Source: Butyricimonas muris (GTDB lineage: Bacteria > Bacteroidota > Bacteroidia > Bacteroidales > Marinifilaceae). Taken from it: a DNA stretch of 64,000 nucleotides. This document shows positions 8,959-17,212 of the stretch, piece after piece; the first letter of the stretch is position 1; each line of letters begins with the position of its first letter. Both the position numbers and the translations under genes were made by a program. The notes under the pieces are model-generated. The model saw nothing but the letters and a program-made list of their open reading frames with translations. It had not been told where the DNA came from and did not search any database. Location: NCBI RefSeq assembly GCF_046365375.1, contig NZ_JBKEIT010000011.1, positions 1 through 64,000 on the forward strand, given 5' to 3'.

Positions 8959-8986
8959 AAAGCCGTAGTTTTTATACTACGGCTTT
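8959..8986. terminator. Bidirectional hairpin between mobC and the nuclease gene
   Basis: A perfect 10-bp stem (AAAGCCGTAG / CTACGGCTTT, loop TTTTTATA) lies between convergent genes ending at 8931 (plus) and 8996 (minus). Flanking T/A content is modest, so it is a likely terminator for both directions. Confidence 0.7.
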
Positions 8987-8995
8987 GGCTATTTA

Positions 8996-10033
8996 TTATC
9001 GTTCTATCAACAATTCTATTTTCTTGGCTATTTCTTCCGATGTCGGTAATAGTTTTTTGTAGGCTTCGGGTAATTCGGAAGAAAGGCTGTATGTTGCCAC
9101 CCCGATGGGCATATTGGAACTTTTCAAGGCATACTCCACTATCATGCGGCTTTTGGACTTGCAGATGATAATACCGATAGCCGGATTTTCATGCGGTAGT
9201 TTTACTGTATCATTCAAAATGTTCAGATAAAATTCCATTTTCCCTTTATACTCCGGCTGGAACTCTCCGATTTTCAGTTCTATGGCAATCATGGCTTGCA
9301 AACGTCTGTTGTATAACAGTAAATCTATGAAGTATTCTTTCCCGTCCACTTCCAGCCGATATTGGTTGCCTATAAATGAAAAATCCGTACCGAACTCCAT
9401 AAGGAACGCACGGATATTCTTAATAATAGCCTGTTCCAATTCATATTCCGAATGTTCCTCTGCAAGCCCTACAAGGTCAAAAGTATATTCATCCTTTAAT
9501 GCAAGTATGGCTTGATTTTTTATGCTATCAGGCAAGGTTTTATCGAAATTACTTTGTCCGAGCAGATAGTTTTCGTAAGTTTTGGCTTCTATCTTATTAA
9601 GAAGAACATTATTAGTCCACCCATATTTCTTTGTTGCCAATATATAAAATTGTCGTTGCTGGGTTTCCTTGCACTTCGTCAGAATGACTATATGTTTTGA
9701 CCAGCTAATTTCTGCGAGCAATGTTCGCAGAATTTCATCAGACTGATATTCAGCATAAAAACGTGCCATATCCCATATATTCCGTGCGCTAAAGCCTTTT
9801 ATTCCCGGAAACTCTTTCTGTATGTCCCGCGATAGGTTTTCCACAACGGATTTTCCCCAACCTAATGCCGTCTGTTGCTCGGTAATCCGTTTGCCGACTT
9901 CCCAATATAAGGCTATCATTTCTTTGTTTACTGCCTTTAATGCTTCATACTGGGCAGACCTGATACGGGCAGTTATCTCATTTTTGAAGTTGAGATATTC
10001 GGGGGATAATATAGAGCTATTTTTCTCTGTCAT
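8996..10033 (-). CDS. PDDEXK nuclease domain protein, DUF1016/YhcG family
   Basis: A 345-residue protein with the DUF1016 N-terminal helical domain (ALYWEVGKRITEQQ, ENLSRDIQKEFPGIKGFSAR) and a C-terminal PD-(D/E)XK nuclease fold. Visible signature parts include FIDLLLYNRRLQAMIAIELK and ENPAIGIIICK, where the D, E and K are candidate catalytic residues. YhcG-family proteins are often carried by mobile elements and associated with restriction or defence loci; the substrate here is unknown. It is an island in opposite orientation between mobC and the DUF3945 gene, so it may be ICE cargo. Confidence 0.85.
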   Translation of the reverse strand: MTEKNSSILSPEYLNFKNEITARIRSAQYEALKAVNKEMIALYWEVGKRITEQQTALGWGKSVVENLSRDIQKEFPGIKGFSARNIWDMARFYAEYQSDEILRTLLAEISWSKHIVILTKCKETQQRQFYILATKKYGWTNNVLLNKIEAKTYENYLLGQSNFDKTLPDSIKNQAILALKDEYTFDLVGLAEEHSEYELEQAIIKNIRAFLMEFGTDFSFIGNQYRLEVDGKEYFIDLLLYNRRLQAMIAIELKIGEFQPEYKGKMEFYLNILNDTVKLPHENPAIGIIICKSKSRMIVEYALKSSNMPIGVATYSLSSELPEAYKKLLPTSEEIAKKIELLIER

Positions 10034-10129
10034 ATTCTGTATGTATAATAACTGATTACAAAGTTATGTTTTTCTTTGGATTAAGTAATGGATTGCTCCT
10101 ACTTTATCACCTCTTTTTTAATCCCGACC

Positions 10130-10164
10130 GGACAAATCGGGACAGTTCAGGACAAATTCGGACA
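10130..10164 (-). repeat. TGTCC iteron cluster C (inverted, 10-bp phasing)
   Basis: GGACA (TGTCC on the minus strand) occurs at 10130, 10140, 10150 and 10160. It lies in the promoter region upstream of the DUF3945-topB operon and just upstream of a TACCTTTG -7-like motif at 10203-10210. This is the third ICE site with the same phased pattern. Confidence 0.62.
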
Positions 10165-10202
10165 CCTCTTTCTGCCTATCCAAATATAGCATATTTAGTC
10201 GC

Positions 10203-10210
10203 TACCTTTG
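10203..10210 (+). promoter_or_regulatory. Candidate Bacteroidales -7 element for DUF3945-topB
   Basis: TACCTTTG matches the Bacteroidales -7 consensus TAnnTTTG and lies 40 bases before the ATG at 10251, downstream of iteron cluster C. No convincing -33 TTTG at the right distance was found, so the call is tentative. Confidence 0.4.
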
Positions 10211-10228
10211 GGCGGGACTATTCCCGTA

Positions 10229-10249
10229 ACCACTAAAATTTCAATTATT
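10229..10249 (+). repeat. Copy 2 of the 21-bp ICE repeat (left inverted arm)
   Basis: This 21-bp sequence ends one base before the DUF3945 start codon and is the perfect reverse complement of 13741-13761, which follows topB. Together they bracket the two-gene module. A near-identical third copy lies upstream of traE. Confidence 0.75.
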
Positions 10250-10250
10250 T

Positions 10251-11579
10251 ATGGCAAACAGAATGACCCCGCCCGCAGAGGGGCAGGAAAAAGACGTGCT
10301 GCTGGTCTTGGATAAACAGCAGGGCAAGGTGAGTGCCGTTAAGGGTATCGACAAGGAGGGCAATTTGCAGACCGTGCCGCCGACACAGGGCGGCGAGTTC
10401 ATGCAGGTGGACAAGAACAGCGATGTGTTCAGCAACTTCATTTCCAATTTCTTCCGCAAGTTTCAGGACACTTCCGGGCTGGAACTGTTCAGCGTCAAGG
10501 CTTCCCAAGCGGAGCGGGACGCAAAGGCAATCGAGGACAACCACCGCAACCCCACGCCGAAGGGCGACAAGCGGGCTGAAATGCTTCGAGTTCCGAAGCC
10601 CGACTTCCACGAGTTCAAGCAGGGCTACCGCTTCGACCCGGCAAAAATCGACTGGGAGAACCTGAAAAAAGTCGGTATTACCGCCGACACCCTGAAAAAC
10701 ACGAAGGACTTCGACCGGGTGATGCGTGGCTACAAGTCCCGCAACACCTACACCGTTTCGGGGACGGTGGGCGGCTTCTACCTCAAACCTACCGATGTCA
10801 AGCTCTCTTTCTATCAGGCTAAGGACGGCACGGTAGTACCCAAGCTGCACGGCGTGCAGCAGGACGAGAAACTGTTGCAACGCCCGTTCCATGAACACGG
10901 GTTCACCAAGCAGGAACAGGGCAACTTGCAAGGCACTGGCAACTTGGGCGGCATCGCTGAAATCAAAGACCCGAAAAGCGGCGAGCAAATCCCCGTGTTC
11001 GTCAGCCGGGACAGGTACACGCACGAACTGGAGTATATGCGGGCTGACAAGTGGAAATGCCCCGACACCATTTGCGGCGTGCAAGTCAGCCCGGAGCAGA
11101 AAGCCGCCTTTGAAGCTGGGCAAGCGGTGAAAATGGAAAACCTGCAATTCAGGGACGGCACGAAGCGCAGTGCCTATTTACAGGTCAGCGCAGTGGAGCG
11201 TGGCTTGGAGTTCCTGCCGAGGTCTGCCGTCCAGTTCTTGCAGCAGGGGCAGCAGCCCGCAGAACAGCAGGTAGCCGGGATAAAGGACGGCAAGGGCGTT
11301 GAGTTCAACGGTCATGTGCAGCCCGGCGCACAGGGCAAATCCCCCGACAAGGTGCAGCCGAAAGAGGTTACCCCCACCGCCGAGAGCCGGACGCAGGTAG
11401 CGGTCAATTCGGAGGGCAAGACCAACGAAGCCACCAAGCGGGGCAAAGAGCCGTTGAAACAGGGTCAGGACAAGCCCACCGCCAAGCAGAAAGAGAAGCA
11501 GAAAGAGAAGCAGGACAAGGCGCAGGACAAGAGCCTGAAAGCGGACAAACCCAAGAAGTCCAAAGGAATAAAAATGTAA
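10251..11579 (+). CDS. DUF4099/DUF3945 domain protein
   Basis: A 442-residue ICE protein. The N-terminal third (DVLLVLDKQQGKVSAVKGID) is DUF4099-like, followed by two related DUF3945-type units (about 180-240 and 270-320; the second includes YLQVSAVERGLEFLP) and a Lys/Gln-rich, highly charged C-terminal tail that is probably disordered. Such proteins almost always precede topB in Bacteroidales conjugative elements; no biochemical role is established. It starts directly after a 21-bp repeat and is 26 bases upstream of topB on the same strand. Confidence 0.82.
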   Translation: MANRMTPPAEGQEKDVLLVLDKQQGKVSAVKGIDKEGNLQTVPPTQGGEFMQVDKNSDVFSNFISNFFRKFQDTSGLELFSVKASQAERDAKAIEDNHRNPTPKGDKRAEMLRVPKPDFHEFKQGYRFDPAKIDWENLKKVGITADTLKNTKDFDRVMRGYKSRNTYTVSGTVGGFYLKPTDVKLSFYQAKDGTVVPKLHGVQQDEKLLQRPFHEHGFTKQEQGNLQGTGNLGGIAEIKDPKSGEQIPVFVSRDRYTHELEYMRADKWKCPDTICGVQVSPEQKAAFEAGQAVKMENLQFRDGTKRSAYLQVSAVERGLEFLPRSAVQFLQQGQQPAEQQVAGIKDGKGVEFNGHVQPGAQGKSPDKVQPKEVTPTAESRTQVAVNSEGKTNEATKRGKEPLKQGQDKPTAKQKEKQKEKQDKAQDKSLKADKPKKSKGIKM

Positions 11580-11605
11580 TATCCACCATTAAAAAGTAAA
11601 GAATT

Positions 11606-13693
11606 ATGATTGCATTGATAGCAGAGAAGCCCAGCGTGGCAAAGGACATCGCCCGCATCATCGGTGCGACCCAGCGTAATGACGGTTATCTTTCCGGCAA
11701 CGGGTATATGGTGACATGGGCGTTCGGCCACTTAATTCAGCTTGCCATGCCGGAAGCCTACGGCGTGGCGAACTTCCGCAGGGAGAGCCTGCCCATACTG
11801 CCGCCCGATTTCCAATTAATCCCCCGTCAGGTGAAAGCGGAGAAAGGTTATAAGGCAGACCCCGGCGTGCTGAAACAGTTGAAAGTGATAAAAGAAGTGT
11901 TCGACAAGTGCGACCGGATTATTGTCGCCACCGATGCCGGGCGTGAAGGTGAGTTAATCTTCCGCTATATTTTCCATTACCTGAACTGCCGAAAATCATT
12001 TGTGCGCCTGTGGATAAGCAGCCTTACCGACAAGGCAATCCGGGAGGGGCTGGATAACTTGCAGCCGGGAGAATGTTACGATAACCTCTACCTCTCTGCC
12101 AAGTCCCGCAGCGAAGCGGACTGGCTGATAGGGATAAACGCCACCCAAGCGTTGAGCGTAGCCGCCGGACAGGGGGTGTTCTCGCTGGGCAGGGTGCAGA
12201 CACCCACGCTCGTGATGATATGCAGCCGCTATTTGGAGAACAGGAATTTCGTACCCGCCAAGTTTTGGCAACTCAAAGCCCATACCGCCAGCGGGGAAAT
12301 AAGTTTCACCGCCCAAACGACCGCCAAGTGGGAGCAGCAGCCCGAAGCCATAGCCGCCCTGCAACGGGTTAAGGATGCCGGACAACTTGCCGTGAAATCC
12401 GTTGAGAGGAAAGAAGCCAGCCAAGAACCGCCGCTTCTGTACGACCTTACCACGCTGCAAAAGGAAGCGAACACGAAGCTGAACTTTTCGGCTGACAAGA
12501 CGCTTTCCATAGCGCAAAGCCTGTATGAAAAGAAAGTGATGTCCTACCCGAGAACCGGAAGCCGCTATATATCGGAGGACGTTTTCGATGAAATGCCGGA
12601 GCGTATCGCCCTGTTAGGGCAATACTCCCGCTTTGCCGGGTATGCCGCCGGGCTGGACGGCACACCCCTGAACCGCCGTAGCGTGAATGACGGCAAAGTG
12701 ACCGACCACCACGCCTTAATCGTTACCGAGAACCTGCCCGGCGAACTCACCAAAGACGAGCGGGCGGTTTACGAGCTGGTAGCCGGGCGTATGCTGGAAG
12801 CCTTTTCGGGCAAGTGCGTGAAAGACGTTACCACCGCCATATTGTCGGCTGGAGATACCGACTTCACTGTGAAAGGGTCTGTGATGAAAGTAGCAGGCTG
12901 GCGTGCTGTGTTCGGCGAGCAGGAAACGGGCGGGGATGAAGAAGCCGCCAGTCTGCCACCACTTCAAGAGGGCGAAAGCCTGCCGATTTCCAACGTGGAA
13001 CTGTTGGAGAAGCAGACCAAGCCGAAACCGCTGCACACGGAAAGCAGCCTGCTTGCGGCAATGGAGAACGCCGGAAAGGAACTGGAAGATGCCGAACTGA
13101 AAGCCAGCCTGAAAGATGCCGGGATAGGCACGCCCGCCACCCGTGCGGCGATTATCGAAACGCTGTTCACCCGCCAGTACATCGTGCGTGAGAAGAAGAA
13201 CCTTGTGCCTACTGACAAGGGGCTTGCCGTTTATGGGATTGTCAAGGACAAGAAGATTGCCGATGTCGAAATGACGGGTATGTGGGAAACCGCCCTTTCC
13301 AAGATAGAAGCGGGCAGTATGGATGCCGACACATTCCGAAAGGGTATCGAGGTGTACGCAACGCAAATCACCACAGAACTGCTATCGGTGCAGCTATCTG
13401 TTGCTACTGGTGAAACCTGCCCCTGCCCGAAATGCGGTAGCGGGCGCATCCTGTTCTACCCGAAAGTGGCGAAGTGTTCCAACGTGGACTGCACGCTTAC
13501 CATATTCCGCAACAAGTGCGACAAGCAGCTTTCCGACAAGCAGATTGTCGAACTGGTGACGAAACGCAAGACCGGGCTAATCAAGGGCTTCAAGGGTAAG
13601 AACGGCAAGGTTTTCGATGCTTCGCTGGTACTGGACGAGCAGTTCAATGTCGGTTTTTCATTCCCCGAAAAGAAAGCGAAACCGAAGAAATAG
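11606..13693 (+). CDS. topB: DNA topoisomerase III (type IA)
   Basis: A 695-residue type IA topoisomerase. The Toprim domain is N-terminal (IALIAEKPSVAKDIARIIG, then ATDAGREGELIFRY). The active-site tyrosine is Y314 in VMSYPRTGSRYIS. The C-terminal region has a four-cysteine zinc finger (CPCPKCGS...CSNVDC) near 595-625. It relaxes or decatenates single-stranded regions during transfer and replication of the element. It is full length, is co-oriented with the DUF3945 gene and ends before a strong terminator at 13762. Confidence 0.95.
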   Translation: MIALIAEKPSVAKDIARIIGATQRNDGYLSGNGYMVTWAFGHLIQLAMPEAYGVANFRRESLPILPPDFQLIPRQVKAEKGYKADPGVLKQLKVIKEVFDKCDRIIVATDAGREGELIFRYIFHYLNCRKSFVRLWISSLTDKAIREGLDNLQPGECYDNLYLSAKSRSEADWLIGINATQALSVAAGQGVFSLGRVQTPTLVMICSRYLENRNFVPAKFWQLKAHTASGEISFTAQTTAKWEQQPEAIAALQRVKDAGQLAVKSVERKEASQEPPLLYDLTTLQKEANTKLNFSADKTLSIAQSLYEKKVMSYPRTGSRYISEDVFDEMPERIALLGQYSRFAGYAAGLDGTPLNRRSVNDGKVTDHHALIVTENLPGELTKDERAVYELVAGRMLEAFSGKCVKDVTTAILSAGDTDFTVKGSVMKVAGWRAVFGEQETGGDEEAASLPPLQEGESLPISNVELLEKQTKPKPLHTESSLLAAMENAGKELEDAELKASLKDAGIGTPATRAAIIETLFTRQYIVREKKNLVPTDKGLAVYGIVKDKKIADVEMTGMWETALSKIEAGSMDADTFRKGIEVYATQITTELLSVQLSVATGETCPCPKCGSGRILFYPKVAKCSNVDCTLTIFRNKCDKQLSDKQIVELVTKRKTGLIKGFKGKNGKVFDASLVLDEQFNVGFSFPEKKAKPKK

Positions 13694-13740
13694 CCTATCT
13701 TTGCCGCTGAAATTTCATTGTGATAGGTTTTGCAACTTAT

Positions 13741-13761
13741 AATAATTGAAATTTTAGTGGT
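13741..13761 (-). repeat. Copy 3 of the 21-bp ICE repeat (right inverted arm)
   Basis: Perfect reverse complement of 10229-10249; it lies 47 bases after the topB stop and abuts the terminator stem. See the finding on the bracketed module. Confidence 0.75.
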
Positions 13762-13791
13762 TGCGCCCGGCGGGAACCGGGCGCATTTTTT
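13762..13791. terminator. Bidirectional rho-independent terminator
   Basis: A perfect 9-bp GC-rich stem (TGCGCCCGG / CCGGGCGCA, loop CGGGAA) followed by TTTTTT on the plus strand, between convergent topB and the reductase gene. Confidence 0.88.
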
Positions 13792-14308
13792 ATACGCTCC
13801 CGCCAAACAGGTAGGTCGAACAGACCACCCCGTTATCCAGCACCCTGCTTTCCGAAAGTTTCCATAGCGAGCCGGATGTTTCCCCGATAAAGCCGATGCC
13901 TTTGCCCGCCATAACCGGGACGGTGTAGATAGTCAGGCTGTCCAGCAATCCGGCTTTAATCAATGAAGTAAGCAGCTTGCCGCCACCTACCACCAGTATG
14001 TCGGTTTCCTGTTTCAGTTCATAAATTCTTTGCAGCGGTTCTTCGGTCAGGAACTCCACGCCGCAGTCCGGCGTCACGTTGGTGTCGTAGTGTGACACCA
14101 CAAAAGACCGCTTGCTTTTGTGCGGCCACCCGCCCCAGTGTTCAAAGATGTAGTTGTAGGTGTTCGCCCCCATAAGCAGGCAGCTTGCGGCGGCGTGTTC
14201 CCTTGCCGCCAGTTCCTTGACCTCACGGGGCATCCAGTCCAGTTCATAGTCCGGCGTGGCGGTATGCCCGTCCAGCGATACGGCGATGTGCGCTTTGATT
14301 TGTTCCAT
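13790..14308 (-). CDS. RibD C-terminal/dihydrofolate reductase-like protein
   Basis: A 172-residue protein of the RibD_C/DHFR-like superfamily. It starts with the typical IKAHIAVSLDGHTATPD strand-helix, has SCLLMGANTYNYI, and carries the nucleotide-binding stretch ILVVGGGKLLTSLIKAGLLDSL. Members use NADPH to reduce pteridine- or pyrimidine-type substrates; related genes are frequent cargo on Bacteroidales mobile elements. The substrate is unknown. It is convergent with topB and separated upstream by a 400-bp structured gap. Confidence 0.8.
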   Translation of the reverse strand: MEQIKAHIAVSLDGHTATPDYELDWMPREVKELAAREHAAASCLLMGANTYNYIFEHWGGWPHKSKRSFVVSHYDTNVTPDCGVEFLTEEPLQRIYELKQETDILVVGGGKLLTSLIKAGLLDSLTIYTVPVMAGKGIGFIGETSGSLWKLSESRVLDNGVVCSTYLFGGSV

Positions 14309-14371
14309 ATTGTCAGGTATTAAAGTGATATAAATCCCTACTGTCTTTGCACGTTAGCCGCCACCTAAAAA

Positions 14372-14590
14372 GAAAGCGTGGCATGACGCTGTTTCAAAGT
14401 AGAGGTACTGGCATACCCAAATGTGGAAACAGTGCAGCCACGCTATGACAAACGCATAGCATATCCTGCGCTGAATATCCCCACATTTTGAAAAGTGCCA
14501 GTTTTCTACTTTGGGACGTTCGGCGAACGTATATGTTATATATAAAGGCAATATTCCGGCAACCGCCGTCCAACTGCCGTTACTTTTTTC
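14372..14590 (-). ncRNA. Candidate structured ncRNA with pseudoknot-like pairings
   Basis: In the gap between the primase and reductase genes, four pairs of complementary segments are visible. They are AGCGTGGC (near 14375) with GCCACGCT (near 14436), CTGTTTC with GAAACAG, CAAAGTAGA plus ACTGGCA with TGCCAGT plus TCTACTTTG, and AAATGTGG with CCACATTT. Their order is a b c d b' a' d' c', which makes a pseudoknot or two alternative folds. On the minus strand the a/a' stem is followed by TTTCTTTTT, like a terminator. A TAACTTTG -7-like motif lies near 14593-14600. Exact ends are inferred. Confidence 0.45.
14516..14530. promoter_or_regulatory. 15-bp palindrome, possible operator
   Basis: ACGTTCG-G-CGAACGT is a perfect palindrome inside the primase-reductase gap, between the candidate ncRNA promoter and its structured part. 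It could be an operator or an RNA hairpin. Confidence 0.4.
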
Positions 14591-14692
14591 GTGTAACTTC
14601 TGCAAAGTTAAGCAAATACCCTGAATTTTCACGTGCAAACAGAAAAAATCCTGCCGTGTTTCACAACAAGGCAGGACACAAGCACATGAATT

Positions 14693-14730
14693 ACACAAGT
14701 TTTATCCATACGCTTATGGACAACTTGTGT
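14693..14730 (-). terminator. Hairpin over the primase stop codon
   Basis: Arms at 14693-14709 and 14716-14730 (ACACAAGTT...TCCAT with ATGGA...AACTTGTGT) form a long imperfect hairpin containing the primase stop codon at 14714. No T-run follows on the minus strand, so it may stabilise the transcript end or act as a weak terminator. Confidence 0.5.
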
Positions 14731-16786
14731 TCCATCGAAGATTATATGAACCTATGACAAAACAGCTTTGGTTCGCCGTGTCTTTGGTGATGATGTCCCT
14801 TTCCCGCATGAAGCGGATATAGCTCTTTGCGGTGCGCTCCTTGATGTCCAAGACCTGCTGCAACTGCTCGCAAAGGTCTATGTAGGTGATGCGTGTCTGC
14901 CGCCCGAAGATGTCACGTGCGACATTCACCAGTTCCCTTTCCTTGCGCTTCTCCTTTTCCTCACGGGGCTTCTCGCCCTTGTACACGTGCATCCCCGCTT
15001 CCTTGTCCCATGCAAAGAGCATCAAAGGAACGTCCAACGGGCTTCCGTCCCTTACTTTCAAGGCTTTCACGACCGACTGGGCGGGTTCTTCGTCTTTCTC
15101 TATCGAAAGGATTGTAGCCGCCTTACGCTGCAACTCACTACCCAAATGTCCCCGTAACTTCAAGCCATTCGGAACGAAGTGCAGCACACAAAGAATACAG
15201 GTGTTATAGATACCCGCCAGCCGATAAAGTTCATCTATCACCGCCACGCTTTCCGCTTCATCGTTGGCACTTTTCACAAGGTCTGCGATGCCGTCAATGA
15301 CGACCAACTGGATGCCGCCGTACTGGTAGTAGAACTTATCCATACTCTGCACAATGGCGTTCAGGCGTTCCTTGCGTGACATACCTGTAAGACAAAATGC
15401 TTTCAGTTCATCGGGTTTGTCCGGCTGTTTGGCACGTGCCAGCAGGTTGCCTACATTCTTGAACAATTGCACTTCCGACTGTTCGGTGTCATAGAGCAAG
15501 ACCGCCTTATGCCTGCCGTTGGCGGTTATCTGTATGCCCAGCGTATCTACTTCCGCACCAGCGGGGCAGATGCAGCCCGCCACGATTGCGGCTACATAAT
15601 TGCTCTTTCCCGTTCCCTCGCCCCCGGTGATGCCGAACAGGTTGCCTTGTGTTCCTAACGGAACGTCACCCGCCGAAATAATCTCTTGCGCTTTGGCGGG
15701 CGGGTTGTTGAAATCTATCTCGCACGATTTTAGCATAATCAATGTGTCGCTATACAGGTTGTCTAAAAATTCGATAAACAGTTTCAGGAAATCTTCACGG
15801 GTGTTCCCGGCTTTGAAGTAGTCGGAAATGTCCTTTTCCTCTTTCGTTCCCGGAAGCGGGAGCAGCAGCCGTTTCACGCCAAATTCTTCCAGTAGTTTTT
15901 CCTGCTTGCGTGAACTTTCCCTGCCCGTCTTGTCCATGTCAAAGAGCAGGACGATGTGTTTGAAGCGGAACGTCAGCCGATAAACCAGCGTGGGCGGTAT
16001 CGTCACCGTTTCGCTGTTGAAGCAGATAGCGTGAAAACCATGCGCCGCCAGTGAAAGTACGTCTTTCTCGCCGCCTGTGATGAATAGCGTGTCACCTTTG
16101 GCGGGCAGTTGCTCCAGCCCGAAACAGTAGTTTTCGCCGAAGCTGCCGCCGTAGAGGAAGCGGGGTGTGGAGAACGGGCGGTACAGTTTGATGTGCTGTT
16201 TACCCTTGTAGCCGTACATGGGTTCTGCCACCGATGAAGTGTAGGTGTACGGCTTCCCCTCTGCCGTTTCACTATTGTATTCCCGGAGCGAACAGACCTT
16301 GTAATATTCCAGCAGTTCGGGCGTGATGCCGTACTGTTGCCAGTACACCAGTTCGGCAAGCGGAAACTTCTGTTCCCGGAACTGGTAGGGCTTGACGGGC
16401 TTTTCGGGTGTTTCTTCGGGTTTGTCCGGCACTGCCCGGCGGACGGTTGCCGGGGGAACAGAAACCGGAGTGCCGGAAGCCAGCCCCAAGCCCAAATCCC
16501 GGTCGATGATTTCCAGTATTTCCACGAAGTCAGCCGCCCGGTTGCAGTCCAGCCCCTTTAACTGTCCCACGAGGAAGAAACAATCGCCGCTGTAACTGTC
16601 GTTGCCGAAGTCTTTCATCTTGTAGATACCGCCCCGGCGGTCGAAATAGATATTGCAGGAAGCCTTGCTGTCCTCGTACAGCGGGTTAAGGAAGTTGCGA
16701 CCTATGCGCCAGTTACCGGGCAGGTAGTGTTTGAACACCGCCAGCCCGTTACTTGTCCTTTCTAAGATTTCCTCTTTCCTTAGCAT
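14714..16786 (-). CDS. Toprim/RecA-like primase-helicase (RepA/DnaB-type)
   Basis: A 690-residue replication protein. The N-terminal part (residues 1-95) resembles primase CHC2-like DNA-binding regions. The Toprim core follows (DTLFITGGEKDVLSLAAHG and IVLLFDMDKTGRESS, about 225-300). The C-terminal half is a RecA/AAA_25 ATPase: Walker A GITGGEGTGKSNYVAA (near 390), LLYDTEQSEVQ, Walker B LVVIDGIADLV (near 500) and LCVLHFVPNGLKLRGHLGSE. The layout resembles phage/Twinkle primase-helicases and would support replication of the excised ICE. It overlaps the upstream HTH gene by 38 bases. Confidence 0.85.
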   Translation of the reverse strand: MLRKEEILERTSNGLAVFKHYLPGNWRIGRNFLNPLYEDSKASCNIYFDRRGGIYKMKDFGNDSYSGDCFFLVGQLKGLDCNRAADFVEILEIIDRDLGLGLASGTPVSVPPATVRRAVPDKPEETPEKPVKPYQFREQKFPLAELVYWQQYGITPELLEYYKVCSLREYNSETAEGKPYTYTSSVAEPMYGYKGKQHIKLYRPFSTPRFLYGGSFGENYCFGLEQLPAKGDTLFITGGEKDVLSLAAHGFHAICFNSETVTIPPTLVYRLTFRFKHIVLLFDMDKTGRESSRKQEKLLEEFGVKRLLLPLPGTKEEKDISDYFKAGNTREDFLKLFIEFLDNLYSDTLIMLKSCEIDFNNPPAKAQEIISAGDVPLGTQGNLFGITGGEGTGKSNYVAAIVAGCICPAGAEVDTLGIQITANGRHKAVLLYDTEQSEVQLFKNVGNLLARAKQPDKPDELKAFCLTGMSRKERLNAIVQSMDKFYYQYGGIQLVVIDGIADLVKSANDEAESVAVIDELYRLAGIYNTCILCVLHFVPNGLKLRGHLGSELQRKAATILSIEKDEEPAQSVVKALKVRDGSPLDVPLMLFAWDKEAGMHVYKGEKPREEKEKRKERELVNVARDIFGRQTRITYIDLCEQLQQVLDIKERTAKSYIRFMRERDIITKDTANQSCFVIGSYNLRWNTSCP

Positions 16787-17108
16787 ACAGTTGGTGGTTG
16801 GTTATCAGGTTGTCGATGTTCTCCTTGTTGCTCCTTATCAGGCGTTCTTCCAGCATCCGGCGTATCTCGCTGACCTTGTAGAAATAACGTCCCCTGATGT
16901 TGGAATAGGCGATAGTCCCCGACACCCGCAGGCGTTGCAGGGTCTTTTCGCTTATTTTCAGGAACGTGCAGACCTCGTAGCTGTCCACCCACATATCTTC
17001 CTCGCTTTGTCTTGCCGTTTCCACGTGGTTGAAGATGTAGTCGGCAATGGCGGTAATCTTGTTGTCCAGCTCCTTGTAGGCTTTGGACTCGAATGTTATT
17101 ATTTCCAT
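16749..17108 (-). CDS. Helix-turn-helix protein, excisionase/DNA-binding family
   Basis: A 119-residue protein with a MerR/excisionase-like helix-turn-helix (VDSYEVCTFLKISEKTLQRLRVSGTIAYSNIRGRYFYKVSEIRRML, about 47-92). Such small HTH proteins in Bacteroidales ICEs act as excision or transcription factors. The ATG at 17108 is used; the ORF extension upstream encodes an unrelated hydrophobic leader. Its 3' end overlaps the primase-helicase start by 38 bases, so the two are translationally coupled. Confidence 0.8.
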   Translation of the reverse strand: MEIITFESKAYKELDNKITAIADYIFNHVETARQSEEDMWVDSYEVCTFLKISEKTLQRLRVSGTIAYSNIRGRYFYKVSEIRRMLEERLIRSNKENIDNLITNHQLYAKERGNLRKDK

Positions 17109-17159
17109 AATGGTAACTAATTGATTTGCCGCAAAGTTCGGGTGTCCTGAAAAATAAAA

Positions 17160-17185
17160 CGCCACAGGCGAACCCACCTGTGGCG
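17160..17185 (-). terminator. Terminator downstream of rteC
   Basis: Perfect 9-bp stem CGCCACAGG / CCTGTGGCG, followed on the minus strand by TTTTATTTTT. It lies 28 bases after the rteC stop and separates rteC from the HTH-primase operon. Confidence 0.85.
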
Positions 17186-17212
17186 AAATAAATTTTGTTA
17201 AAGCACGGTTGC

